From Streptomyces sp. NRRL WC-3618 (GTDB lineage: Bacteria; Actinomycetota; Actinomycetes; Streptomycetales; Streptomycetaceae), in assembly GCF_001280005.1 (NCBI RefSeq), contig NZ_LGDW01000475.1:1-37207 (forward strand): 37,207 bases of DNA. Direction: 5' to 3'. The notes under the pieces were generated by a model that was given only the letters and a program-made list of their open reading frames with translations, had not been told where the DNA came from and searched no databases. Both the position numbers and the translations under genes were made by a program. Positions 9,154 to 16,537 of the stretch are shown here, one piece after another; the first letter of the stretch is position 1; each line of letters begins with the position of its first letter.

Positions 9154-9339
9154 TTACCAGGAGCTCTTGGTCACGCCCGGCAGCTCGCCACGGTGAGCCA
9201 TCTCACGAAGGCACACGCGGCAGAGGCCGAACTTGCGGTACACGGAGTGCGGACGGCCGCAGCGCTGGCAGCGCGTGTAGCCACGTACACCGAACTTGGG
9301 CTTACGAGCAGCCTTGGCAATCAGAGCCTTCTTCGCCAT
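9154..9339 (-). CDS. rpsN: 30S ribosomal protein S14, type Z (zinc-binding)
   Basis: This 61-aa S14 is the short zinc form: Cys24-x2-Cys27 and Cys40-x2-Cys43 make the zinc ribbon ([12 protein letters not shown] and [12 protein letters not shown]). It packs in the 30S head with S3 and S10. AGGAGG lies about 10 nt before the ATG. Actinobacteria often keep a zinc-independent, Zur-repressed S14 elsewhere; not seen here. Spaced 5 nt after rplE. Confidence 0.98.
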   Translation of the reverse strand: MAKKALIAKAARKPKFGVRGYTRCQRCGRPHSVYRKFGLCRVCLREMAHRGELPGVTKSSW

Positions 9340-9344
9340 CTCGC

Positions 9345-9902
9345 TTACGCCTCCTTGAAGGGGAAGCCGAGGTGACGGAGAAGCGCGCGGCCCTCAGCGT
9401 CGTTGGTCGCCGTGGTCACCACGGTGATGTCCATACCCCGGGTGCGGTCGATCTTGTCCTGGTCGATCTCGTGGAACATGACCTGCTCGGTGAGACCGAA
9501 GGTGTAGTTGCCACGACCGTCGAACTGCTTGGGAGACAGACCACGGAAGTCGCGGATGCGCGGAAGCGCGAGCGACAGGGTGCGGTCCAGGAACTCCCAC
9601 ATGCGGTCGCCACGAAGCGTGACGTGGGCACCGATCGGCTGGCCCTCACGCAGCTTGAACTGCGCGATGGACTTGCGGGCCTTGGTGACGGCCGGCTTCT
9701 GACCGGTGATCGTGGTCAGGTCACGGACGGCACCGTCCATGAGCTTGGAGTCACGGGCGGCGTCGCCGACACCCATGTTCACCACGATCTTGACGAGACC
9801 GGGGATCTGCATGACGTTCTCGTACTTGAACTCGTCACGCAGCTTGCCCGCGATCTCCTCGCGGTACTTCGTCTTGAGACGCGGAGTGGTGGTGGTAGTC
9901 AT
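9345..9902 (-). CDS. rplE: 50S ribosomal protein L5
   Basis: L5 (185 aa) is a 5S rRNA-binding protein of the central protuberance and forms a bridge to S13. The core motifs [57 protein letters not shown] and DIDVVTTA-like [13 protein letters not shown] all match. A short Thr-rich leader ([15 protein letters not shown]) is typical of actinomycetes. ATG at 9902 overlaps the rplX stop (TGATG). Confidence 0.98.
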   Translation of the reverse strand: MTTTTTPRLKTKYREEIAGKLRDEFKYENVMQIPGLVKIVVNMGVGDAARDSKLMDGAVRDLTTITGQKPAVTKARKSIAQFKLREGQPIGAHVTLRGDRMWEFLDRTLSLALPRIRDFRGLSPKQFDGRGNYTFGLTEQVMFHEIDQDKIDRTRGMDITVVTTATNDAEGRALLRHLGFPFKEA

Positions 9903-10225
9903 CAGATGTCCTCACCCGTCCGCTTGGCAACGCGGATCTTGTTGCCCTCGTCGTCGAAGCGGTAACCGACACGCGTGACAACCTTGTTGCCGTCCTTCTC
10001 AACGACCAGCTGGACGTTGGAGACGTGGACGGGCGCCTCGGTCGTGACGATGCCGCCGGCCTGCGAACCGCGAGCGGTCGGGCCGGCCTTGGTGTGCTTC
10101 TTGACCCGGTTGACACCCTCGACCAGGACACGGTCCTCGCGGGGGAAGGCCGCGATGACCTTGCCCTGCTTGCCCTTGTCCTTACCGGTGATGACCTGAA
10201 CCAGGTCGCCCTTCTTGATCTTCAT
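9902..10225 (-). CDS. rplX: 50S ribosomal protein L24
   Basis: L24 (107 aa) is an assembly initiator at the 50S exit-tunnel rim. The KOW motif is at the N-terminus ([20 protein letters not shown]), followed by [12 protein letters not shown] and the [11 protein letters not shown] strand. The ATG is 2 nt after rplN, whose last codons carry the GGAGGTGCTG ribosome binding site. Coupled to rplE by a TGATG overlap. Confidence 0.98.
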   Translation of the reverse strand: MKIKKGDLVQVITGKDKGKQGKVIAAFPREDRVLVEGVNRVKKHTKAGPTARGSQAGGIVTTEAPVHVSNVQLVVEKDGNKVVTRVGYRFDDEGNKIRVAKRTGEDI

Positions 10226-10227
10226 GC

Positions 10228-10596
10228 TTACAGCACCTCCGGCGCGAGCGAGATGATCTTCATGAACTTCTTCTCGCGCAGCTCCCGGCCGACCGGGCCG
10301 AAGATACGGGTGCCACGAGGGTCGCCGTCGTTCTTCAGAACAACAGCGGCGTTCTCGTCAAAACGGATGTACGAGCCGTCCGGACGGCGGCGCTCCTTGA
10401 CGGTGCGAACGATGACGGCCTTGATGACGTCACCCTTCTTCACGTTGCCACCGGGGATCGCGTCCTTGACGGTGGCGACGATGACGTCGCCGATGCCCGC
10501 GTAGCGGCGACCGGAGCCACCGAGGACACGGATGCAAAGGATTTCCTTCGCACCAGTGTTGTCGGCGACACGCAGTCGCGACTCCTGCTGGATCAC
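10228..10596 (-). CDS. rplN: 50S ribosomal protein L14
   Basis: L14 (122 aa) lies at the subunit interface near the GTPase site and contacts helix 44 of 16S rRNA. Starts at GTG (10594-10596) as [20 protein letters not shown], with the hallmark [19 protein letters not shown] and the C-terminal [27 protein letters not shown] precedes the start. A 104-nt gap with two hairpins separates it from rpsQ. Confidence 0.98.
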   Translation of the reverse strand: MIQQESRLRVADNTGAKEILCIRVLGGSGRRYAGIGDVIVATVKDAIPGGNVKKGDVIKAVIVRTVKERRRPDGSYIRFDENAAVVLKNDGDPRGTRIFGPVGRELREKKFMKIISLAPEVL

Positions 10597-10628
10597 GTCT
10601 ATCTCCTGATTGTCTGCCGGTTCCCGGC

Positions 10629-10695
10629 GAGCTCCGCAGGTGTTCTACGGAGCTCACCGAGCCTGGCGGAACTTCCCTGCGAGGATGCCCGCAGG
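10629..10695 (-). other. Paired hairpins between rpsQ and rplN
   Basis: Two perfect short stems lie in the 104-nt gap: CCTGCG/CGCAGG (10676-10695, just after the rpsQ stop) and GAGCTCCG/CGGAGCTC (10629-10655). The rpsQ-rplN junction is the S10/spc operon border in E. coli. These may mark an internal attenuation or processing point; there is no U-tract. Confidence 0.45.
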
Positions 10696-10700
10696 AGGAC

Positions 10701-10988
10701 TTACTTGGCCTTCTCGAGGATCTCGACGATGCGCCAGCGCTTCGTCGAAGACAGCGGACGGGTCTCCATGATGATGACCCGGTCGCCGACGCCGGCGGCG
10801 TTCTGCTCGTCGTGAGCCTTGAGCTTGTTCGTACGGCGGATGACCTTGCCGTACAGCGCGTGCTTGACGCGGTCCTCGACGGCGACGACGACGGTCTTGT
10901 CCATCTTGTCGCTGACGACCAGACCCTCACGGGTCTTGCGGAAACCGCGGCTCGTGTTGGTCTCTTCAGTCACGTTGCTCTCGCTCAT
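10701..10988 (-). CDS. rpsQ: 30S ribosomal protein S17
   Basis: S17 (95 aa) is an early 16S-binding OB-fold protein. After a short acidic leader ([15 protein letters not shown]) come [20 protein letters not shown] and [20 protein letters not shown], both diagnostic. The ATG at 10988 overlaps the rpmC stop (TGATG), so it is translationally coupled within the S10 part of the cluster. Confidence 0.98.
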   Translation of the reverse strand: MSESNVTEETNTSRGFRKTREGLVVSDKMDKTVVVAVEDRVKHALYGKVIRRTNKLKAHDEQNAAGVGDRVIIMETRPLSSTKRWRIVEILEKAK

Positions 10989-11212
10989 CAGGCGCTCTCC
11001 ACCGTTTCGATGCCCAGCTCGCGCTCACGCATCAGGGTGTAGATCCGCGCGATGTCCTTACGGACGGCCTTGAGCCGACCGTGGTTCTCGAGCTGACCGG
11101 TCGCCGCCTGGAAGCGGAGGTTGAACAGCTCTTCCTTGGCTTCGCGGAGCTTGTTGAGAAGCTCCTCGTCACCCAGTTCGCGCAGCTCGGACGCCTTGGT
11201 ACCGGCCGACAT
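10988..11212 (-). CDS. rpmC: 50S ribosomal protein L29
   Basis: L29 (74 aa) is a helical hairpin at the tunnel exit, next to L23 and part of the docking surface for SRP and trigger factor. Sequence: [40 protein letters not shown], then [16 protein letters not shown] take the ATG at 11212, which forms TGATG with the rplP stop; a GTG one codon earlier is also in frame. Coupled to rpsQ downstream. Confidence 0.97.
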   Translation of the reverse strand: MSAGTKASELRELGDEELLNKLREAKEELFNLRFQAATGQLENHGRLKAVRKDIARIYTLMRERELGIETVESA

Positions 11213-11631
11213 CACGCTTCACCTGCCTCGCGCTTGACGATCCGGCACTTCATCGGCAGCTTGTGGGCTGCGCGAGTGAGGGCCTCACGAGCGATCTTCT
11301 CGTTGGGGTATGACAGTTCGAACATGACCCGACCCGGGTGCACGTTCGCGATCCACCACTCGGGAGAACCCTTACCGGAACCCATGCGGGTCTCGGCAGG
11401 CTTCTTCGTCAGGGGGCGGTCCGGGTAGATGTTGATCCAGACCTTGCCGCCACGCTTGATGTGGCGGGTCATCGCGATACGGGCAGCCTCGATCTGGCGG
11501 TTGGTCACGTAAGCCGGCGTGACGGCCTGGATGCCGTACTCGCCGAACGAGACCGTGGTGCCGCCCTTGGACATGCCCCGACGCTTCGGGTGGTGCTGCT
11601 TGCGGTGCTTGACCCTACGGGGGATCAGCAT
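11212..11631 (-). CDS. rplP: 50S ribosomal protein L16
   Basis: L16 (139 aa) sits beside the A-site tRNA elbow and is needed for late 50S maturation. Starts [19 protein letters not shown] and contains the signature [13 protein letters not shown] block ([20 protein letters not shown]) and [25 protein letters not shown] within the end of rpsC serves the ATG at 11631. L16 is a target of orthosomycins (evernimicin); no resistance change can be judged here. Confidence 0.98.
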   Translation of the reverse strand: MLIPRRVKHRKQHHPKRRGMSKGGTTVSFGEYGIQAVTPAYVTNRQIEAARIAMTRHIKRGGKVWINIYPDRPLTKKPAETRMGSGKGSPEWWIANVHPGRVMFELSYPNEKIAREALTRAAHKLPMKCRIVKREAGEA

Positions 11632-11636
11632 TTCGG

Positions 11637-12485
11637 TCAGGCCTCCGTTCCGGTGCTTTCAGCAGCCGGAGCGGCAGCCGCCGGAGCCTCGGCCTTGGGG
11701 GCCTCGGCAGCGGGAGCCTGCTGCGGCTTGCGGCCGCGGCCGCCACGCTCGCCACCACGGCCACCACCACGGGCCGGACGGTCGCTGCCGCCACCGGCAC
11801 CGCCGCGGGCCGGGCGGTTACCCGCACGGGCAGCAGCGTTCTCGGCGCGGACCTCGGCGATGTTCTTGACGTCGCCCTTGTAGATCCAGACCTTCACACC
11901 GATACGGCCGAAGGTCGTCTTGGCCTCGAAGAAGCCGTAGTCGACGTTCGCGCGGAGCGTGTGCAGGGGCACACGGCCCTCGCGGTAGAACTCCGAGCGG
12001 GACATCTCGGCGCCGCCGAGACGGCCACCACACTGGATCTTGATGCCCTTGGCGCCGGCCTTCATCGTCGACTGCATGCTCTTACGCATAGCCCGACGGA
12101 AGGAGACGCGGGAGGACAGCTGCTCAGCGACAGCCTGAGCCACCAGCTGGGCGTCGAGCTCGGGGTTCTTGACCTCGAGGATGTTGAGCTGGACCTGCTT
12201 CTTGGTCAGCTTCTCCAGGTCGCCACGAATACGGTCGGCCTCGGCGCCGCGGCGACCGATGACGATGCCCGGACGCGCGGTGTGGATGTCGACGCGGACG
12301 CGGTCACGGGTGCGCTCGATCTCAACCTTCGAGATGCCGGCGCGCTCCATGCCGGACGTCATCATCCGACGGATGGCGACGTCTTCACCGACGTAGTCCT
12401 TGTACAGCTTGTCGGCGTACCAACGCGACTTGAAGTCGGTGGTGATGCCGAGTCGGAACCCGTGCGGGTTTACCTTCTGGCCCAT
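11637..12485 (-). CDS. rpsC: 30S ribosomal protein S3 with Ala/Arg-rich tail
   Basis: S3 (282 aa) forms the mRNA entry tunnel with S4 and S5 and has helicase-like activity. The KH domain is visible around [20 protein letters not shown], and the C-terminal domain around [20 protein letters not shown]. Beyond residue about 215 it has a Gly/Arg-rich stretch ([15 protein letters not shown]) and an Ala/Pro/Glu tail ending ESTGTEA, the extension usual in Streptomyces S3. ATG at 12485 overlaps the rplV stop as TAATG. Confidence 0.98.
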   Translation of the reverse strand: MGQKVNPHGFRLGITTDFKSRWYADKLYKDYVGEDVAIRRMMTSGMERAGISKVEIERTRDRVRVDIHTARPGIVIGRRGAEADRIRGDLEKLTKKQVQLNILEVKNPELDAQLVAQAVAEQLSSRVSFRRAMRKSMQSTMKAGAKGIKIQCGGRLGGAEMSRSEFYREGRVPLHTLRANVDYGFFEAKTTFGRIGVKVWIYKGDVKNIAEVRAENAAARAGNRPARGGAGGGSDRPARGGGRGGERGGRGRKPQQAPAAEAPKAEAPAAAAPAAESTGTEA

Positions 12486-12832
12486 TACCGGGAACCTTCC
12501 TTGCTGCTGACGACCACGGTGATGTGGCTGGTCCGCTTGCGGATCCGGTAGGCGCGGCCCTGGGCACGCGGACGGAACCGCTTCAGGGTCGGACCCTCGT
12601 CGACGTACGCCTCAGTGATGACGAGGCTGTCGGCGTCGGTGTGGTCGTAGTTGTGTGCGGCGTTGGCAATGGCGCTGTCAAGCACCTTGCCGACCGGCAC
12701 GCTCGCGGCCTGCGGGGCGAAACGCAGGACCGCCTGAGCCTCCGTGGCATCCATGCCACGGATAAGGTCCACCACGCGGCGGGCCTTCATGGGCGTGACG
12801 CGGATGTACCGCGCCTGGGCCCTGGCTTCCAT
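12485..12832 (-). CDS. rplV: 50S ribosomal protein L22
   Basis: L22 (115 aa) lines the exit tunnel; its beta-hairpin contributes to macrolide sensitivity. Sequence [20 protein letters not shown], then [20 protein letters not shown] and the C-terminal [21 protein letters not shown] chose the ATG at 12832, which has GGAAGGA 6 nt upstream. An in-frame ATG at 12856 ([12 protein letters not shown]) would add 8 residues and has a weaker site, so the exact start is open. The hairpin tip [12 protein letters not shown] shows no obvious deletion. Confidence 0.96.
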   Translation of the reverse strand: MEARAQARYIRVTPMKARRVVDLIRGMDATEAQAVLRFAPQAASVPVGKVLDSAIANAAHNYDHTDADSLVITEAYVDEGPTLKRFRPRAQGRAYRIRKRTSHITVVVSSKEGSR

Positions 12833-12874
12833 GGTTGTCCTTCCAGTGTCTGTCATGGTCGATTCCACCCCGCG

Positions 12875-13156
12875 TTAGCGGCGCTTCGACTTCCGGTCGT
12901 CCTTGACGTGACCCCGGAAGGTGCGCGTCGGCGAGAACTCGCCGAGCTTGTGGCCGACCATCGACTCGGTGACAAACACCGGAATGTGGGTCTTGCCGTT
13001 GTGCACCGCGATCGTGTGGCCGAGCATGGCCGGGATGATCATCGAGCGACGGGACCAGGTCTTGATGACGTTCTTGGAACCGGCTTCGTTCTGTACGTCC
13101 ACCTTCTTGATGAGGTGGTCGTCGACGAAGGGCCCCTTCTTGAGACTACGCGGCAT
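12875..13156 (-). CDS. rpsS: 30S ribosomal protein S19
   Basis: S19 (93 aa) is in the 30S head beside S13 and contacts tRNA. Sequence [39 protein letters not shown] and the conserved [16 protein letters not shown] all match, with a basic KDDRKSKRR end. ATG at 13156 with AGGAGCGGG upstream. Standard position between rplB and rplV. Confidence 0.98.
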   Translation of the reverse strand: MPRSLKKGPFVDDHLIKKVDVQNEAGSKNVIKTWSRRSMIIPAMLGHTIAVHNGKTHIPVFVTESMVGHKLGEFSPTRTFRGHVKDDRKSKRR

Positions 13157-13168
13157 CTAAACCCGCTC

Positions 13169-14005
13169 CTAGCGCTTCTTGTTCGTCTTGCGGCGGCGGA
13201 CGATGTACTTGTTCGAAGCCTTCTTCGGCGAACGAGTACGACCCTCCTTCTGACCCCACGGCGAGACCGGGTGACGTCCACCGGAGGTCTTGCCTTCACC
13301 ACCACCGTGCGGGTGGTCAACCGGGTTCATCGCCACACCGCGAACGGTCGGACGGACGCCAAGCCAGCGCTTGCGGCCGGCCTTGCCCCAGTTGATGTTG
13401 CTCTGCTCGGCGTTGCCGACCTCGCCGACCGTGGCGCGGCAGCGCTGGTCGACCAGGCGGATCTCACCGGAGGGCATACGAAGGTGGGCCATCGTGCCCT
13501 CCTTCGCCAGCAGCTGCACCGAGGCACCGGCGGAGCGGGCGAACTTGGCGCCGCCACCGGGACGGATCTCGATCGCGTGGATCGTGGTACCGACCGGGAT
13601 GTTGCGGAGCGCCAGGTTGTTGCCCGGCTTGATGTCGGCCCCAGGACCGTTCTCGACGCGGTCACCCTGCGACAGGTTGCGGGGGGCGAGGATGTAGCGC
13701 TTCTCGCCGTCCGCGTAGTGCAGCAGCGCGATGCGCGCGGTGCGGTTGGGGTCGTACTCGATGTGCGCGACCTTCGCCGGCACGCCGTCCTTGTCGTGAC
13801 GACGGAAGTCGATCACGCGGTAGGCGCGCTTGTGTCCGCCACCCTGGTGGCGAACGGTCACACGACCGGAATTGTTACGGCCGCCCTTGCTGTGCAGGGG
13901 GCGAACCAGCGACTTCTCCGGCGTGGACCGCGTGACCTCGACGAAGTCGGCGACGCTGGAGCCACGGCGGCCCGGCGTAGTCGGCTTGTACTTGCGGATT
14001 CCCAT
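13169..14005 (-). CDS. rplB: 50S ribosomal protein L2
   Basis: L2 (278 aa) is essential for subunit association and lies close to the peptidyl-transferase centre. Family landmarks: [40 protein letters not shown], and the C-terminal active-region sequence [20 protein letters not shown], with the conserved histidines. A basic tail ([13 protein letters not shown]) ends it. ATG at 14005, GAGGA upstream, 12 nt before rpsS. Confidence 0.98.
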   Translation of the reverse strand: MGIRKYKPTTPGRRGSSVADFVEVTRSTPEKSLVRPLHSKGGRNNSGRVTVRHQGGGHKRAYRVIDFRRHDKDGVPAKVAHIEYDPNRTARIALLHYADGEKRYILAPRNLSQGDRVENGPGADIKPGNNLALRNIPVGTTIHAIEIRPGGGAKFARSAGASVQLLAKEGTMAHLRMPSGEIRLVDQRCRATVGEVGNAEQSNINWGKAGRKRWLGVRPTVRGVAMNPVDHPHGGGEGKTSGGRHPVSPWGQKEGRTRSPKKASNKYIVRRRKTNKKR

Positions 14006-14017
14006 TTCTCAGTCCTC

Positions 14018-14031
14018 GTCCGATATCGGAC
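14018..14031. other. 14-bp palindrome in the rplW-rplB gap
   Basis: GTCCGATATCGGAC is a perfect palindrome in the 38-nt gap between rplW and rplB. As RNA it could only form a hairpin with a tight loop, so it may be a coincidence or a protein site. I assign no function. Confidence 0.25.
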
Positions 14032-14043
14032 GATCCGACCCGC

Positions 14044-14463
14044 TTACGCGGCCGGACCGCCGAAGATGTCGATACGGTCGCCCTCGGCGAGGGTCACGAT
14101 CGCGCGCTTGGTGTCAGCGCGCTTACCGAAACCGCTCTTGGTGCGCTTGCGCTTGCCGATGCGGTTGATCGTGTTGACCCCGGTGACCTTGACCGAGAAG
14201 ACCGCCTGGACGGCCTGCTTGATCTGGGTCTTGTTGCTGCCGGGAGCGACGATGAACGTGTACTTGTTCTCGTCGATGAGCGCGTAGCTCTTCTCCGACA
14301 CGACCGGCTTCAGCAGGACGTCACGGTGGTCCGTGAACGACTTGCTGATCGGCGTGACGACGGTGTTCTTGCCCTCGGCCTCGTGGCGCTTCGCCTTGGC
14401 GACGCGCGCGGCCTTGGCGACCTTGGCCGCCTTGGAGGCAATGGCGGGGTGACGGATGGCCAT
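14044..14463 (-). CDS. rplW: 50S ribosomal protein L23 (N-terminally extended)
   Basis: L23 (139 aa) forms the tunnel-exit platform that docks trigger factor and SRP. The canonical domain begins near residue 48 ([20 protein letters not shown]) and continues [20 protein letters not shown]. The first about 45 residues are an Ala/Lys-rich extension ([20 protein letters not shown]) seen in Streptomyces L23 but absent from E. coli L23. ATG overlaps the rplD stop (TGATG). Confidence 0.98.
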   Translation of the reverse strand: MAIRHPAIASKAAKVAKAARVAKAKRHEAEGKNTVVTPISKSFTDHRDVLLKPVVSEKSYALIDENKYTFIVAPGSNKTQIKQAVQAVFSVKVTGVNTINRIGKRKRTKSGFGKRADTKRAIVTLAEGDRIDIFGGPAA

Positions 14464-15119
14464 CAGACCTCGCTCCCTTCGGTGTCAGTGGCCTTGGGGC
14501 CGGACACGAAGGACTCGAAAGCGGCCTGGGTGAAGACCACGTCGTCCGAGACGAGAACGTCGTACGTGTTCAGCTGGCCCGGCTCCAGGATGTGCACCTG
14601 GGGCAGGTTGCGGGCGGAAAGCAGCCCGGCCTCGTCGGAGCGCTCGATGACCAGGAGCACGTTCTTGCGCTCGCTGACCTTGCCGAGGAAGCTCTTCGCG
14701 GCCTTGGTGGAGGGGGTGTCGCCGTCGATCACGCCGGTGATGACGTGGATACGAGCGTTGCGGGCCCGGTCGGTGAGGGCGTGGCGCAGGGCCGCAGCCT
14801 TCATCTTCTTCGGGGTCCGCTGCGAGTAGTCACGCGGGGTGGGGCCGTGAACGACGCCACCGCCCGCGAACTGCGGCGCACGGGTCGAACCCTGACGGGC
14901 GCGGCCGGTGCCCTTCTGACGGTAGGGCTTCCTACCGCCACCACGGACCTCGGCGCGGGTCTTGGTCTTGTGCGTGCCCTGACGGGCAGCGGCCAGCTGT
15001 GCGACGACGACCTGGTGAAGCAGCGGGATGCTGATCTTCTCTACGTCGAAGATCTCCGCGGGGAGCTCGACGCTTCCGGCCTTCTCGCCAGCGGGCGAAA
15101 GGATGTCAACAGTGCTCAT
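14463..15119 (-). CDS. rplD: 50S ribosomal protein L4
   Basis: L4 (218 aa) reaches into the exit tunnel with its extended loop, here [20 protein letters not shown] followed by [19 protein letters not shown]; this region is also where macrolide-resistance changes occur. In E. coli L4 autoregulates the S10 operon; for this organism that is inference. I start at [15 protein letters not shown] (15119), which has GAGGT 4 nt ahead, overlapping the rplC stop; a 34-residue upstream extension of the frame is spurious. Confidence 0.98.
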   Translation of the reverse strand: MSTVDILSPAGEKAGSVELPAEIFDVEKISIPLLHQVVVAQLAAARQGTHKTKTRAEVRGGGRKPYRQKGTGRARQGSTRAPQFAGGGVVHGPTPRDYSQRTPKKMKAAALRHALTDRARNARIHVITGVIDGDTPSTKAAKSFLGKVSERKNVLLVIERSDEAGLLSARNLPQVHILEPGQLNTYDVLVSDDVVFTQAAFESFVSGPKATDTEGSEV

Positions 15120-15126
15120 CGGTACC

Positions 15127-15771
15127 TCAGGCCCCCTTGGCCGCGGTGCGGACCAGGACGAGGCCGCCGTTCGGACCAGGAATCGCGCCCTTGATGAGCA
15201 GCAGACCCTTCTCCGCGTCAACGGCGTGGACGGTCAGGTTCTGGGTGGTGACCCGCTCGTTGCCCATGCGGCCCGCCATGCGGACGCCCTTGAACACACG
15301 GCCGGGGGTGGCACAGCCACCGATCGAGCCGGGGGAGCGGTGCTTGCGCTGGACACCGTGGCCGGCGCCGAGTCCCTTGAAGTTGTGACGCTTCATGACA
15401 CCGGCGAAGCCCTTGCCCTTGCTGTTGCCGGTCACGTCCACCTTGACGCCGGCCTCGAAGGTCTCGGCGGTGATCTCCTGGCCGAGGGTGTACTCGCTGG
15501 CGTCAGCGGTACGGATCTCGACGAGGTGGCGGCGGGGGGTGACGTCAGCCTTGGCGAAGTGACCCTTGAGGGGCTTGTTCACCTTGCGAGGGTCGATCTC
15601 GCCGAAGGCGATCTGGACCGACTCGTAGCCGTCGGAGTCATTCGTACGGACCTGGGTCACGACGTTCGGACCGGCCTTGACGACGGTGACGGGAACAACA
15701 CGGTTGTTCTCGTCCCACACCTGCGTCATGCCGAGCTTCTCGCCCAGGATGCCCTTGATCTGCTTAGCCAT
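15127..15771 (-). CDS. rplC: 50S ribosomal protein L3
   Basis: L3 (214 aa) is an early 50S assembly protein whose extended loop approaches the peptidyl-transferase centre. Opening [20 protein letters not shown], then [40 protein letters not shown] and GRMGNERVT, the last two being the loop region. ATG at 15771, 17 nt after rpsJ. Second gene of the S10 operon. Confidence 0.98.
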   Translation of the reverse strand: MAKQIKGILGEKLGMTQVWDENNRVVPVTVVKAGPNVVTQVRTNDSDGYESVQIAFGEIDPRKVNKPLKGHFAKADVTPRRHLVEIRTADASEYTLGQEITAETFEAGVKVDVTGNSKGKGFAGVMKRHNFKGLGAGHGVQRKHRSPGSIGGCATPGRVFKGVRMAGRMGNERVTTQNLTVHAVDAEKGLLLIKGAIPGPNGGLVLVRTAAKGA

Positions 15772-15788
15772 TCTCAGATCACCGTCCC

Positions 15789-16097
15789 CTAGAGCTTGAT
15801 CTCGATGTCGACACCGGCCGGGAGGTCGAGTCGCATCAGAGAGTCAACGGTCTTGGGCGTCGGGTCGAGAATGTCGATCAGGCGCTTGTGGGTGCGCATC
15901 TCGAAGTGCTCGCGCGAGTCCTTGTACTTGTGCGGCGACTTGATGACGCAGTACACGTTCTTCTCAGTGGGCAGCGGCACCGGGCCCGCGACCGACGCAC
16001 CAGTTCGCGTCACCGTCTCGACGATCTTCTTCGCCGAGGAATCGATGACCTCGTGGTCGTAGGCCTTGAGCCGGATGCGGATCTTCTGTCCCGCCAT
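15789..16097 (-). CDS. rpsJ: 30S ribosomal protein S10 (first gene of the superoperon)
   Basis: S10 (102 aa) is a 30S head protein that doubles as NusE in antitermination with NusB. Sequence [40 protein letters not shown], the [13 protein letters not shown] signature and the end [11 protein letters not shown] fit perfectly. ATG at 16097 with AAAGGA placed rather far (about 13 nt). It is preceded by a 440-nt gene-free region containing the operon promoter and leader. Confidence 0.98.
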   Translation of the reverse strand: MAGQKIRIRLKAYDHEVIDSSAKKIVETVTRTGASVAGPVPLPTEKNVYCVIKSPHKYKDSREHFEMRTHKRLIDILDPTPKTVDSLMRLDLPAGVDIEIKL

Positions 16098-16481
16098 GGC
16101 TACTCAGTAGTCCTTTGTCTAGTGAAACGCTCTGGAACCCTGGGGTTCGCGTCCCGTCCTCCGACCCACGCGGTCGGGTGTGTCGCGCTCCTGCCGCATG
16201 GATATCCGTTACGGATTTCCCTACGAGGGACGCGGCCCGCCCGAAAGCAACCGCAGGACCGGGGGCTGAAACACCCACCGGGTGCCTGATCTGCACCCCG
16301 CTGACACTTCCCGAAAGATTCCCGTACGTCCGCCCCAGCGCTGCCTTACGGCAGTTGAGGCGACGAGTACTGTGGGACTCGCTTCCGGTCCTCCCGACGG
16401 GAGGCGCGCAGCATCGGCGCTCGACCGAGCAACTCCGACAGTCTGCCATACGGGGCAGGCCCTCCGCCAATCGAGCCGGAG
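16098..16481 (-). promoter_or_regulatory. S10 operon leader with hairpins
   Basis: This gene-free leader between the candidate promoter and rpsJ is almost 400 nt long. It contains the 25-nt element at 16161-16185 that is repeated exactly in the str leader. In minus-strand RNA the element forms CCGACC/GGTCGG with a 5-nt loop, and CGACACAC stands at its 5' side. A second hairpin lies just upstream (16200-16220; GGA-ATCCG paired with CGGAT-TCC, one mismatch). Long open frames crossing it are shadows. A leader of this size in front of rpsJ suggests mRNA-level control by a ribosomal protein or antitermination, but the mechanism is inferred. Confidence 0.55.
16161..16185 (-). repeat. Leader element copy 1 (S10 operon)
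   Basis: A 25-nt sequence identical to 31402-31426 in the str leader. In minus-strand RNA it starts CGACACACCCGACC and folds into a 6-bp stem-loop. It lies 64 nt before the rpsJ start codon. Only the two r-protein operon leaders in this window carry it. Confidence 0.8.
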
Positions 16482-16509
16482 ACAATACCCGCAGGGTGAC
16501 GAAGGTCAA
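16482..16509 (-). promoter_or_regulatory. Candidate promoter of the S10 superoperon
   Basis: On the minus strand TTGACC (16509-16504) and TATTGT (16487-16482) are separated by 16 nt, a fair sigma-70/HrdB-type match. It begins 29 nt after the stop of the DnaA-like gene and about 385 nt before rpsJ. The str promoter candidate has the same TTGACC -35 hexamer. The start site is not verified. Confidence 0.5.
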
Positions 16510-16537
16510 ACCCGACGCCGCCGCTCGGCACCTCGAA

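Noticed and set aside
12524..14287. 587-codon plus-strand frame
   Set aside because: Antisense of rplV-rpsS-rplB-rplW, no recognisable domain.
16098..16537. A gene between rpsJ and the DnaA paralogue
   Set aside because: The frames crossing it (for example 15964-16509) are antisense or out-of-frame continuations without coding bias; the region fits a promoter and leader.
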